A stretch of 64,000 bases of DNA from Tetmemena sp. SeJ-2015 (Eukaryota; Ciliophora; Spirotrichea; Sporadotrichida; Oxytrichidae). Position numbers and translations under genes: made by a program. The notes under the pieces are model-generated. The model was not told where the DNA came from. It worked only from the letters and a program-made list of their open reading frames with translations, and made no database searches. The stretch is taken from positions 62,001 through 126,000 of the forward strand of contig JAJKFJ010021446.1 in the NCBI GenBank assembly GCA_027382625.1. Direction: 5' to 3'. Each line of letters starts with the position of its first letter. Position 1 is the stretch's first letter. Below are positions 23,124 through 33,880 of this stretch, in pieces.

Positions 23124-25623
23124 ATGGCAGATCAGCATGAAGACAGACACGACAGCTATGCATCTCCACCATAGTCGCCAGGGCCAAAAAGAAAGTCTTT
23201 TAAAGAAGGCCCAGTTAGATGGCTAGCACTCTTTTTCGCCTGCTCATTCCTTCTTGGAAGTTTTGTATTTCAATTAAGACTTTAACTTCATTTAAGATTG
23301 AAGTTACTTCTGTTATGATAATTTAACAAATTCAATTTATAATCTAATTAGAATAGATAACCCAGGACCTATTGAAAAGACGATGGAAAAATAATTAGAC
23401 ATTAGTCAAACTCAATGGGGTCTACTCTACACAGTCTATTCTTATCCTATTAAATCATTTTATATATTTGCATTTATTTTCGCAAGATATATATATCTGC
23501 ATATCAGTTTTTAATAAACTCTCTATTTAAAGAGATGAAAGGGTTTATGAAAAATATGACTTTGATTTCAGTTTGAAAAGATCTATTAATCTATTTTCTT
23601 AGAAGGAAAATTTAAATAATTTCTAACTAGATAAGTTTCTCATTTTATTGATAAGATATTTATCCTAATATTGTGCTACCTGTTTTCGGAGGAATCTTTT
23701 TAGATATGATAGGTCTCAGGTAAGCTCAAAATGACGCAGTACTCAATTACAAATTTACTATAAATCATAGTATATAATCTTAATTAAATAACAGCAACTG
23801 AAAAATAAATATTTTGATTATTTTTATAATGGAAATGTAAGTATATTAAATTTAAGAATGGAGAAATAAAAATATTTAAATGCAATTTAATGGCAATTAA
23901 GCCAGTTTATTATCCTCCCAATCTGCAGTTTTATATTTAATAAATAAAAATTAAAATGCTTTATTAGCTTAATTAACCCCAAAGAAACTCTTTAGTTGAT
24001 ATTTTAGTCTCTTTCTATTTTTAAAATCAGCTAACTTAATTATGTGTAATTAACCTTAAGTTAAGCGCTTTTATCTAAAACGTAAAATGCTTTTATTCTA
24101 CAATTTGAATATAATCTTGATATTGTTGTTATTGCAAATGCTTGTAATGTGGATAATTTATATTTGATTATAGGATCGGAATTCTAATATTTAGTATTAT
24201 TTTGACTGTCGGATAAGCAGTGTTTGCAGTAGGAGGTTTCTAAAACTCCCTAGGAATTATGATTGCCGGCAGAGTTATCTTTGGGTAATGATATATCTTT
24301 GAGCTTATCATTTTTATAGCCTTGGAGGAGAATCTCTTAGTGTAGGTTAATCTTCAATTGTTTTATATATCAATAGATTTCTTTGATTATAAGTAAGTTG
24401 CATCTTGGTTTAAGTCCAAGGAACTTGCGATGGCGATGGGCCTTAACTTGAGTGTCTCGCGTTTAGGAAGTGTCATTAACGGACTGGTCGTGCCAGTTGT
24501 TTATAATGATTCACATCCCGAAAATTTGGGAATAGCTCTACTAATTGGGTTCTTCATTTGCTTATTTTCATTGGTGTGCGCCATCTTGTTGATCTTCCTC
24601 GATAAAAGAGCTGATGCAGTTGATGGAAAGACTGGAAATGTAAAAGTCGTAAGTGATGACGAGAAATTCAAGTTCAGTGATATCAAAACCTTCAACTTAT
24701 CATTCTGGCTCCTATGTTTCTCATGCGTCATCGTATATATGGCCATCTTCCCTTACATTCAAGTAGCCTCACTACTCAAATTATCATATATTTTTATTGC
24801 CTCAGGATTACTGTAAGATCGCTTTGGCTTTTCAGAGGCCACTGCTGGACAGCTTTTCGGTATTCCATACACTATTTCAGCTTGTACATCTCCTTTCCTT
24901 GGATTCATGATTGATAAAATTGGAAAACGCGTATTGCTAGTTATTCTTGCCAACTTTATCTTAATGATCGCACACATCTCAAACATGCTCTTTAAGAGAT
25001 ATCATAATACTATCAATGAATTAAATGAAGAGTTGTGATCAGTGTTATGTTGAATTATTCCCCTTGATCATGGTAGGAATTGGCTACAGTATCTATGGAG
25101 CCGCTCTCTGGGGATCAATTCCTTATGTTGTGGAGGCAAAGACAGTTGGAACTGCATTTGGCTTTGTGACTGCTATTCAGAACGGAGGCATGGCTTTCGC
25201 CCCTACTATTAAATTTGCGTATAATTATGACTATTGGAAGTTTGATCCATGATAACTCGCTTGGATCTCTGTCTTTAAAATTCATAATGTTTGATTAAAT
25301 ATTGTCCGGCTACTTCTATGAGTCGCTGTTTTGGGTAGGAGTTTGCATACTTGGCATGATTCTAAATGTGTGGCTCTACTACGAAGATGTAAGAAATAAT
25401 GGCAGAATACTCGACAAAGTCCACAAAAACGCAGCTACTAACGAAGTTCAAGACTTGCTCTAAAGTCCCACAAGAGAGCAGAGAAGGGAAATCAGGAGTT
25501 AAGTTGACATTTTAATCTTCTCTTTAATACTTTAATTTCATCAGCCAAAATGAGAAGGAGTACTTGCTCAATCCTAAAACTCGCAGTGCCCTCAAGAGAT
25601 CTATGGCTAAGGTCAAGAAATGA
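23124..25623 (+). CDS. MFSD1: MFSD1-like major facilitator transporter, copy 3
   Basis: This copy, 499 residues, is closest to the MFSD1 consensus: FCYDNPGPIEKTMEKQL, YSYPNIVLPVFGGIF, GRVIFGLGGESLSVGQSSI, SWFKSKELAMAMGLNLS, VSRLGSVINGLVVPVVY, GTAFGFVTAIQNGGMAFAPT. IESs: 23257-23299 GAAGTT; 23317-23355 GATAA; 23443-23660 TATCCTA; 24360-24396 GTT; 24766-24798 GCCTCA; 24994-25027 AAGAG; 25205-25229 ACTATT; 25270-25302 TGTC; 25491-25539 ATCAG. Introns: 23720-24173 and 24285-24319. Everything sums to exactly 500 codons, strong support for the whole model. It has lost the long tails of copies 1 and 2 and shares almost none of their IES positions, so it split off earlier or was re-invaded independently. 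The first intron is abnormally long. Confidence 0.88.
23720..24173 (+). other. 454-bp intron, probably containing an IES
   Basis: The intron runs from GTAAGC to TATAG and joins GLR to IGIL in frame. Other introns in these genes are 30-76 bp, and the equivalent introns of copies 1 and 2 are 76 and 34 bp. The excess of about 400 bp is best explained by one or more IESs inside the intron. Frame gives no check there, so I cannot place the pointers. Confidence 0.6.
24766..24798. other. stop-free 33-bp IES (length a multiple of three)
   Basis: The pointer GCCTCA flanks an insert that keeps the frame open and would add eleven residues. Removing it joins FPYIQVAS to GLLQDRFGF, which fits the family better. 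Inserts of this sort cannot be found by frame alone. Confidence 0.7.
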
Positions 25624-25865
25624 GCTAGCCTTAAATCAAGTTTACCAATACAATCTATCCCAATACGCTTAAATATTTATTAAGCCGCTCTTAAATATGA
25701 TAATCGATGGATTAGTCAATCATTACAATTAAATTACAAATTTTTAAGATAGATAACCATAGTGTTAAGATTTCGAAGATTTTGTTGATAATATATTTTG
25801 AGAGTTTGAGAAACTTCGATTTCTAAAGCAAGTCTTTACTTCTTTCAACTACTATAGACAGAGAA
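25624..25865. other. short intergenic spacer
   Basis: The last 70 bases are open in the frame of the following gene, so its start could lie slightly upstream of 25866. Nothing else is seen. Confidence 0.4.
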
Positions 25866-26879
25866 ATGCGTCAAGATCAGTCGCTCAATAGATCAGAGAA
25901 TTCAATTCAGTCATATTTGAGAAAGAACCACGCTGAAGAAGAGAAAGTTCAATAAATTGAGTTGCGCTGGAAAGGTTCAGCTTATCAATAGCATTTTGCG
26001 CATTAAATCAAGGATTCCATCTCCCCAAACTCTTCACTTTTGATAGATTCTTATGAATTTATAATTGAATTATATATTGACGAGAGTTTTACCTTTTCTG
26101 AGGAAGAGAGTTGATGCTTTTGAAGATCATCAATTGTTGCATGAACCTATAATAGTACCACATGCCTTTTATTTTCCTCGCTCTATTGACTACTCTATGA
26201 TGTCAACCATCATTAAGAAATATGGAGGTTAGGTAGCTGCCTTCCATGATCCAAGCTGCCCCACTTATCAACTTATGACTCCCTCTGCTTAATCTTTCGA
26301 CCCTTCCAAGTTTTACAGAGTTTTAAATATTAATTTGTTCATTTAAATTTAAGAGGAAAAGTGTACAGTTTTGCTTGGATTACTCAGTCAATACTTTGGA
26401 ATGAACTTTTGCCAGAAAAAGATTTCCTCTTCGCTGATCTAACCAAACCTAAAACTTTTGCTCAGATAAGTAAGCATTTGAGCGCCAATTCTGTTTCACT
26501 TCAAGAGAGTTAGAACATTCAACTTGCTCAAAATCAGTTTGATTTTGATAATTAAGACCAGGAGGATTTTGAAGACGAGGAGGATAGGAGTTTCGAAGTT
26601 GAAGAGTTGGAAAACAAATTTAATCTTAAGAGGTTTATCAATCCAAGGAGGTTTTTAACTGTTACTGAGTGCTTGAAGGTGTGGGAGTATATTGTCAATC
26701 CTCTAAACAAACCTTTCAAAGATCATAGATAAATATAAATACTCCTATAAGAATTAAAAATATACCTTAATCTATAATTATTGATGTTATTTCCAGGTTA
26801 AACTCAAGTAGTTAATAAAGCATTCTAAAATTAAAAATAATTTATTTAAGAGTTTTTATTCCTAATTGATAAAATATGA
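25866..26879 (+). CDS. BRCT-like domain protein
   Basis: Two IESs (26060-26072 TATA, only 13 bp; 26314-26363 TACAG) are removed to give 316 residues. The middle part, HAFYFPRSIDYSMMSTIIKK then YGGQVAAFHD, followed by SFAWITQSILWNEL with its Trp, has the layout of a single BRCT domain: a GG after the first helix and a Trp in the last. BRCT domains bind phosphopeptides or partners in DNA-repair and telomere proteins. After the domain come an acidic stretch (DFDNQDQEDFEDEEDRS) and RFINPRRFLTVTECLKVWEY. The last 50 residues before TGA 26877-26879 look like read-through of AT-rich DNA, so another junction or a different stop is possible. A RAP1-type or microcephalin-type protein would be alternatives; I cannot decide. 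Confidence 0.55.
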
Positions 26880-28745
26880 AATATAAAATTAAATTTGATA
26901 CTTGAAATATCTCTAAATTTTAAATTTACGAAGGTATTTTCTCGAGGTCAAATACCTTAATTAATTTATTTACTATGATTTTAAGCTCTATGTTGGTAGT
27001 AGAGAACTAATTATATTAGAACAATAGAGAACTATTTAAAATTAAGTATCTATTTATTACATTTTTTAAAAAAATTAAAAAAAGGATAAAAAAGTTTTTG
27101 TATACTCGCATCTAAAATCTTTGTCTGATTAATTTAAATTCTTAATGATGCTTCATGATAGAAACTAATTTTCTTTTGCATCCATTTGAGGAAAGAGCCA
27201 TAAGTTCTATTTATATTTTTTTGGTTTTTATGCTCTATTCAAGAGTATTTCTTTTTTAATGCAATCGATTATTTGTTATAATATTAAGTAGAGTTAGAAT
27301 CATGGTGGCAGTTAAATCACAGATTCACCCCATAATCTGCAGCTTGTTTTATAGTGAATCAAAAGCTAATAAGAGCTTCTTCTTTAATCATTCTTTGATT
27401 TTAATCAAATTCTCAGCTATTAGAAGATTATCTTAGTTATAATTAATTTAAAACCCTATGTAAATTATTTAGAATTTACCATGCATTTATTAAATATTTC
27501 TAATTTTTTAGAGCACTTACTTTCTTTAATTACTATTTTTGAATAATAAAAATGAAAATATCCTTTTTTTGGAACTCTCCAAATTTTCAAATAATTATGA
27601 TCAAAGCTGAATTGTAACAATTAATTTAAAAAGCAATTTAATATTTGATTTGAATTGAATTAATGGCTATAAATATAAAATAACTTTTATAGAGTTTTCA
27701 GGTTCCATTTTCTCATATTAAAAGCAAGAAATACTGGAAAGGAGTCTTAAGAGATGGAGTAATTTAATTAAAATAAAAGATTAATTTATTTTTCTTTACT
27801 TAAAAGAAATTATTATTTTAAAGAAGTCATTGTGAAAAGATCCTTTGAAACCTTGTACTCATTTTCAAATCGAATTATTCAGTGCAGTTTATAATAAAAT
27901 CAAAATTATTTGAAGAATATGGCAAATTTTAATTTTTAATAAAACTTAATAAAATTTTCATCCAATAAAATCATCATAAACTCTATTTCATAAATATTAA
28001 ATGTATTAAATCCAGTTTTGAGAGGCTGCTGAGTTACATTTAAAACTTTTCAAATCGCTTTTCTCATTAGTTTGTCATACTTAAAAGCGATGAAGAACTT
28101 TGTGGTCTCTCACTGACTGAGAGAGAAATAAATTTTGTACTACACACACGATTTCAGACATTGTAGGAATTCTAGAACAGGAATTCGAGTTTTTAAAGTA
28201 AAGCTTTAGACTTGCTTGTCCCTCCCTATCATTATCTCTTTTATTATGATCAGAGCTTAATTGAGTTTTCGAAAATACTAATTTAGATTTTTAAATTAGA
28301 AATTATTTATGCCATAGTAGAAAATTACTTAATTATTACTTCGAGTGATTAATTGCTTTTCAAAATAATTTTATGAACTCTAAAGAACTTGCATTTAGCT
28401 ATTTTTACTTTATTTTTTATAAGAAGGAGACTGAAAAGTTTTTGAAAAATCGGGGCTGAACGGATAATAACTACTTTAGAAAGGTGAGTTTTTTATTTTA
28501 TGCAATTTTTTTTTAGGATAAGCCAAAGTTTAACCTCATATTACTTAAACTTAAATGAACCCCATTTTCATCATTAGTACAGCTAATTAATTTTTTTTAA
28601 TTTTTCTAAAATGATTTTAAGAAAGTTAATTTATCATAACATTATCTAAAGCCTCCCCCTCTAACTTTCAAATATTTATAGGGATGATTAAAATTTGACA
28701 AGAATTTAATTTACCATCATAAGGAGATAGATCTCTATTATATTT
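26880..28745. other. AT-rich intergenic region
   Basis: No coding segment is recognised in about 1.9 kb. It is AT-rich on both strands with no repeats that I could see. Confidence 0.5.
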
Positions 28746-30255
28746 ATGGCTTTAATTTTTATAAGAGAAAGAGTATACTCCAGACCATCTCAAAAATATT
28801 TGGCACTTGCCTAAAAGGGCATAACTTCCTTTGAAGCACAGAGTGATTTGTCTGACATTTACTCAGATGTGAACTCTAGCATGATCTCTGAGGATTTGAA
28901 TTGTATTTTTACAAACATGTTTATTTGTAAAATTGTGATTTTGAAAAGACCAAAGTTTTACTGACAGATACTTTGCCTAGAATCAGACTGCTCATTTGCA
29001 AACTTAAAGAAAGGAAGTGCTCCCCTCCTTTTCGAATCATGATCCTTAAGTTTAAACTCTCGAAGAGCTTGGAAGGTAAACTCAATGGGCGGTTTACCCT
29101 TCTAGCTTTTGGTTCTTAACTAAACCTCAAGTATATTTATTGGATTAACAATAATTTATTTAAAGAGGTAGTAGTTCAGGATAAAGTTTGGAATGCGAGA
29201 AAGCCTTAGATTGAGCCTCCTTTTTGTTAAAAATATGAAACCACCTAGAAGATCAATACTGTCTTCAAAGAAAAAGAGAAGTAATAGAATGCCTCTCACC
29301 CAAAACCAAATCAAAGTCTAAAAACATTTTATAAGCGAAATAAATTAAATTGTAAAAGCTATTCAGATGATTAAGGAAAAGAGCAGCAAAGATTGAGTAA
29401 GAAGAATGACCTAACTTTTGGCAGAAGATTAACAAAATAATCCTAGGATCAAAGTTTATTCAAGTACCCACAACTGCCCTCAAGACTTTTACGAGTTAAT
29501 CAAACTGAAAAGCCAAATGAACTTGATGTCAGTATGCAAAATGAGTCATCTTTTTCTTCAGAGAGAACTATCACTATCACTGATGACAGCCCAGACCTCT
29601 CAGACTCCAATACCTCAGAAAAATGTAAATTATATAGATAATTATAAATTTCAAAATTAAATAGAAGTTTAATATGTTCAGAATTTTTATCTTAAATAAA
29701 ATTTTATCTGAGGTAAAATTTATAATTTAGATATTCTATTCAGTATAAATGAAAATAAACTACTAAATATAGTTTGTTCATAAAAAATCAATACTTCAAA
29801 GAAATTATTTTAATTAAAGAATTTTAAAATTTGGATTATGTTTAATAAAGTCATTAAATTAAATGATTTTTTTATAATTGCATATATATAATTTTCTAAA
29901 AGATTTGTTCTTATCGAAATTAAAATAAAGTATCCGCAATCTTAAACAAATTTTTATTTGAAAATAAATTAGCTAAATTATATAAAATACAGAAGAAGAT
30001 TTGAGGAATTAATAAGTCGAGACAAGACCTGATCTCTAAATAACTTCCTTTGGGATTTTCTCTATCCAACCTTAGCATCAATAATCTGAGAGTGAACTTA
30101 GCGAAAGTTAGGAAGAAGAATGCAGCGAAGCTTCTAACAATTATGAGACTTCAAGTGATGACTTTCAAGTTGTTAGCTACAAATTTGATATGAGACTGAT
30201 TCAGAATACTTCAACCCGCAGCTGTATTGGATCTTCACTACTTTTCAATAAATGA
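28746..30255 (+). CDS. unrecognised protein, two IESs
   Basis: The ATG at 28746 opens a reading that becomes 363 residues after removing 28893-28936 (GATTT) and 29616-29989 (CAGAA, 374 bp); the codon sum is whole. The N-terminal half is basic and hydrophobic (LPRIRLLICKLKERKCSPP, KFKLSKSLEGKLNGRFTLL). The C-terminal half is rich in Ser, Asn, Gln, Glu and Asp with repeated acidic patches (ITDDSPDLSDSNTSE, QSESELSESQEEECSE), as in disordered regulatory tails. I do not recognise a domain. It ends about 170 bp before the casein kinase gene, same strand. Confidence 0.6.
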
Positions 30256-30425
30256 AGTCTTCCTCTCAATATTACATATATTTCAAGTTCAAGTTTTGTT
30301 TTTCAACTGAAACTTCATTAGCTTATTTCAAGATTGTTCTATCATTTTTTAATTTATCATTTTTGGAAATTATTTGCATTTAATGCTGAGAGTTAAAGTT
30401 TATTTTAAAGTGAATTACCTTTGAA

Positions 30426-32731
30426 ATGGCTAATAATTCTTAACAAAATCTATTAGCCATTAAACAACCAAAAATGCTGCTAGACCTAAAGATTGCAGGA
30501 AAATATTAATTAGCCAAAAAGTTAGGCAGTGGAGCTTTTGGTGAAGTATACCTAGGTAAAAATTATCCAATGAGCTTTTTCGCAACATTATAAACAAAAA
30601 TTTCCATATTTTTAAAGGAATAACCTCTTCTTTTCATATTTTCAAAAGGGATTTTTGCAAAGTAACTAGGCGAATTTCTTTTATAAGAGCGATTCATTTA
30701 CAATTACTTTCTATAAATATATTAGACTTGTTATTACCTTCATTATAGCCTTGGATTCGTCCCTCGTAAATGAAGGCATAGACTTTTAGCTTTAAATTTT
30801 TATTTACTCTGAATAGAACGACAGAAGTACTGCTGCTGGCAGCATTAGTCAAAACAGCAAATCTCCAAATCTCAAAGGCGGAAAATCTGCACCTGAAGAG
30901 TACGCAGTCAAAATTGAGAAAGCAGCTTCTCCAGCATCCTCAGCTGTTGTATGAAACTAAACTTTACAAGATTCCTTCACGATGGTGTTGGAATACCAAA
31001 AGTACATTTATCTAAAATTCTCTTATAATTAAAAATTCCATTGAAAATATGAATTGGTTTGGGGTAGAGGGAGAATACAATGTAATGGTGATGGATTTGC
31101 TAGGTCCCTCCCTATGAAGATTTATTTGGATACTGCAACAGAAGTTTTTCTCTCAAAACTGTGCTTATGCTTGCTGACTAGATTTTAATATTGATAGATG
31201 ATCTAGCGCATAGAGTACATTCACTCGCGCTTGTTTTTGCACAGAGACATTAAACCTGACAATTTTTTGATCGGCGTAGGGAAAAGGCAGCATTATGTTT
31301 ATGTTATCGACTTTGGCTTGGCAAAGCGCTATAGAGATCCCAAAAGTAACGAGCATATACCTTATAAGGATAAGAAGGCTTTAACTGGAACTGCAAGGTA
31401 TGCCTCTCTCTTCACCCACGAAGGAATAGAATAGGCACGAAGAGACGACTTAGAGTGTTTAGGATTTACATTATTCTAATTCAATGGATTTGTGATGATA
31501 TACTTCCTTCTCGGAAGTTTACCTTGGCAAGGTATTAGGGCAAAGAGTAAGAAAGAGAAATACGATAAGATTCACGAGAAAAAGAAGGAGATATCTATCA
31601 AAGACTTATGTACCGGTCTGCCAGAGGAGTTTACGGTTTATATGAACTACTGTAGAGCTCTTTAATTCGATGAAAGGCCTGATTACGGCTATCTAAGAAA
31701 ACTTTTTAAAGACCTGTTTTACAAGAATGGCTATGAGTATGACTTCATTTTTGACTGGATGCTCTAGAAGAAACGCAACATGGAAATTAATGAGCAAATA
31801 AAGCTTTCTACCTCTTAAAATATGCCTATCCCTCCTCATAATTAGCACCTGCAGAGTCTTAGTCTTTTGAACTAGTAAAATTCTTGCATTCAGCCTTCTC
31901 CTCAAAATGCTTTGAAGCAAAGCATACAGAATTAGAGCCTGCTTCAATCCTATCATCTGCAGCACCCGCAACAATTAAACCAGATAAACTAATCAAGGCA
32001 GCAACCGTTCATTTAGTAAACAATCTCTCACTAAATTATTAACTCAACACATACCACTTAATCTCCTGGAGCACTTTTCAGTGGAGCTCAGTTCAAGCGT
32101 CCATATGCCACCTAATACTAGGGTAACAATTACCAAAATTAAGGAAACAGTAGCTATGAAATCATTCAGAGTAGAAACGGAAAGTTTCTAGTAAGTGGAT
32201 CAGGGCAGGCAGTTGCAGAGAGAGAAAGAAGCAAAAATAGTGCGAGACAAGAAGCACCGTTTCATAATAAGTAGAATAGCAACAACTATAACTCTAGTTA
32301 TCAAATGATGGCTGAGAAATCTAAACAATTAGGAGGTCTCCAGGTTGAATATGAAGAGGATTTATTTAGATTAGTTATATAAAGTGAGGATGATGATTAT
32401 AACTTAGGATAAGAGGAAATATTTCTTTAAATAATATCTTATGAATTTATTAGAAAACCAATAACTCTTGGAAGAAAGAAGTATGTTTAATATAGCAGCC
32501 GCACAGAATTCAGCTAGAAATAATCAAAGCTTTAACAAGAACTCTTCAGTTAGCAGAGATATGTGGCAAAGTAGTAATTTCAATAATGGAACTACTGCTG
32601 GAATAAAATCTTCATACGCTTATGGAAATCCTTCCTTTATCAATTAAGGGGAAAGTGATGCAATCTAGAGGTAGATTTAATAACAATATGAATAGCAAAA
32701 CTAGAGCAACATAGCCTTGCATAATATTTGA
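30426..32731 (+). CDS. casein kinase 1 family protein kinase
   Basis: The catalytic domain is complete: Gly loop [21 protein letters not shown] with the catalytic Lys, [53 protein letters not shown] with the HRD and Asn, [13 protein letters not shown] (DFG), [17 protein letters not shown] and [20 protein letters not shown]. These are CK1 signatures. A long Q/N/S-rich tail follows. Removed elements: 30558-30816 AA (may include an intron); 30930-30936 TCC (7 bp); 31006-31052 ATT; 31194-31209 ATAG; 31462-31485 GGATTT; 32428-32461 TAA. Two places still carry one extra base against the consensus: near 30971-30978 (TTC-C-TTC) and 31109-31118 (CCCTCCCT). With those two corrected the gene is a whole number of codons. 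It also has an insertion after the Gly loop (NDRSTAAGS...). Confidence 0.9.
30930..30936. other. 7-bp IES candidate with TCC pointer
   Basis: Removing seven bases between two TCC copies changes an early stop into [12 protein letters not shown], the CK1 consensus following the catalytic Lys region. The insert proper is only four bases between pointers. Confidence 0.65.
31462..31485. other. stop-free 24-bp IES in the kinase domain
   Basis: The pointer GGATTT is six bases. The insert keeps the frame open, but its eight residues interrupt a conserved stretch. Excision gives [20 protein letters not shown], which aligns with CK1 without a gap. Confidence 0.8.
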
Positions 32732-32959
32732 AGAACGTGTTTATTAAGCAATTCTAATATATTAAGGCACTTCTTTTTTTAAAAATAAGTTAATTAATGT
32801 TTTTTTCAAATTTATTTTTTATAATTATAAAAGCTATCAAATTTTAAAACTAGCTTAATCCTTTTAATCTAAAGATTAATCTTAAAATAGTTTGATAGAT
32901 AACATTCTATTTGAAAATATTAGAGAAATCAATTATTCATGATAATTTGAAGTATCTGA

Positions 32960-33737
32960 TCTATATTATCGCAAATAATGCTCGATTGAACTAGTTGAAT
33001 TCTTTGAATTAAAACTTAGTAAGTTCAAGTCAAGCAAAGCTAACTCAGCTGAATAAAGTGAACTCTCTGAGTCAGATTAACCCTCCAACTTTCGGCCATA
33101 GTCCTATTCAAACCAATAAGAACGTGCTTTTTTTAATTGCCAGAAGCTTAGGAACGTAAAGGAAGTGGCAAGAAGAACTCAGGAATAAGTCCCAGAACTT
33201 ACCAAAATCAGGCCTTCTAATAAGATCAGTCCTCCGCATTCCTCCAAAGTAAAAGCAAAGTTTAAATGCTAAGAACCAATAATTCTTATATTTAAAGGTA
33301 TTTCGAATAACTCTCCAAGGATTCACAATTTAAACTCAGCTACAAAGCAATAAATAAATAAGAAGGCAGGCATCACAGGATTCTTCCAATCTCAACCTAC
33401 TCAGCACCAGCCTAGTCAAGTTTCAAGGCAGCAGGTGTTCATGAATAAACACTATATGTCTCAAACTAAAAGGCCAAACTAGATTGAATAAGTGAAAGAG
33501 GTAAATTACCATTCTAATCAGTAGAGTAATACTTTTTAGAAAAACTAAGTATCTGCTCTTTAAAATGAGAGAGCCACTTAATAGTGGCAAGAGGAGTATA
33601 CAGACTGTGCTCATAATAATCATCTTAGTTTTGGAATCGATCCTGTTGCATCGAATATGATTAGACCCGGAAATAACCAAGGGAGCTCAGCTGTGCAATC
33701 TAGACTAAACACAAACTATCATTAAAAGTAGAACTGA
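32960..33737 (+). CDS. Gln/Asn/Ser-rich low-complexity protein, start uncertain
   Basis: The frame is open with Gln codons supplied largely by TAA/TAG, ending at TGA 33735-33737. Two IESs restore one continuous reading: 33121-33152 (AACGT) and 33261-33290 (TTTAAA). After them the protein reads SPIQTNKNVKEVARRTQE, then SSKVKAKFKGISNNSPRIHN and a long Q/N/S-rich C-terminal region. No domain is recognised. The start is not visible because the frame stays open upstream towards the kinase stop. It could be a separate small gene, or a segment of a neighbouring gene. Confidence 0.4.
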
Positions 33738-33880
33738 CAGAATATTTGAATAAAAATATTGGACTCTAACTTTATATTAATACAATCATCGATATTTAAA
33801 AGCAATGTTGAGCTCTTCTAAAGGAGATAATTAGTTTTTCATGAAATAAAGATTATATCTCTTTGAATTCATAAATAAAA

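Noticed and set aside
17641..24319. Treating the GT...AG inserts in the MFSD1-like genes as IESs
   Set aside because: They have intron consensus ends (GTAAGT-like and TAG), fall at the same codons in the copies, and lack pointer repeats, so they are introns.
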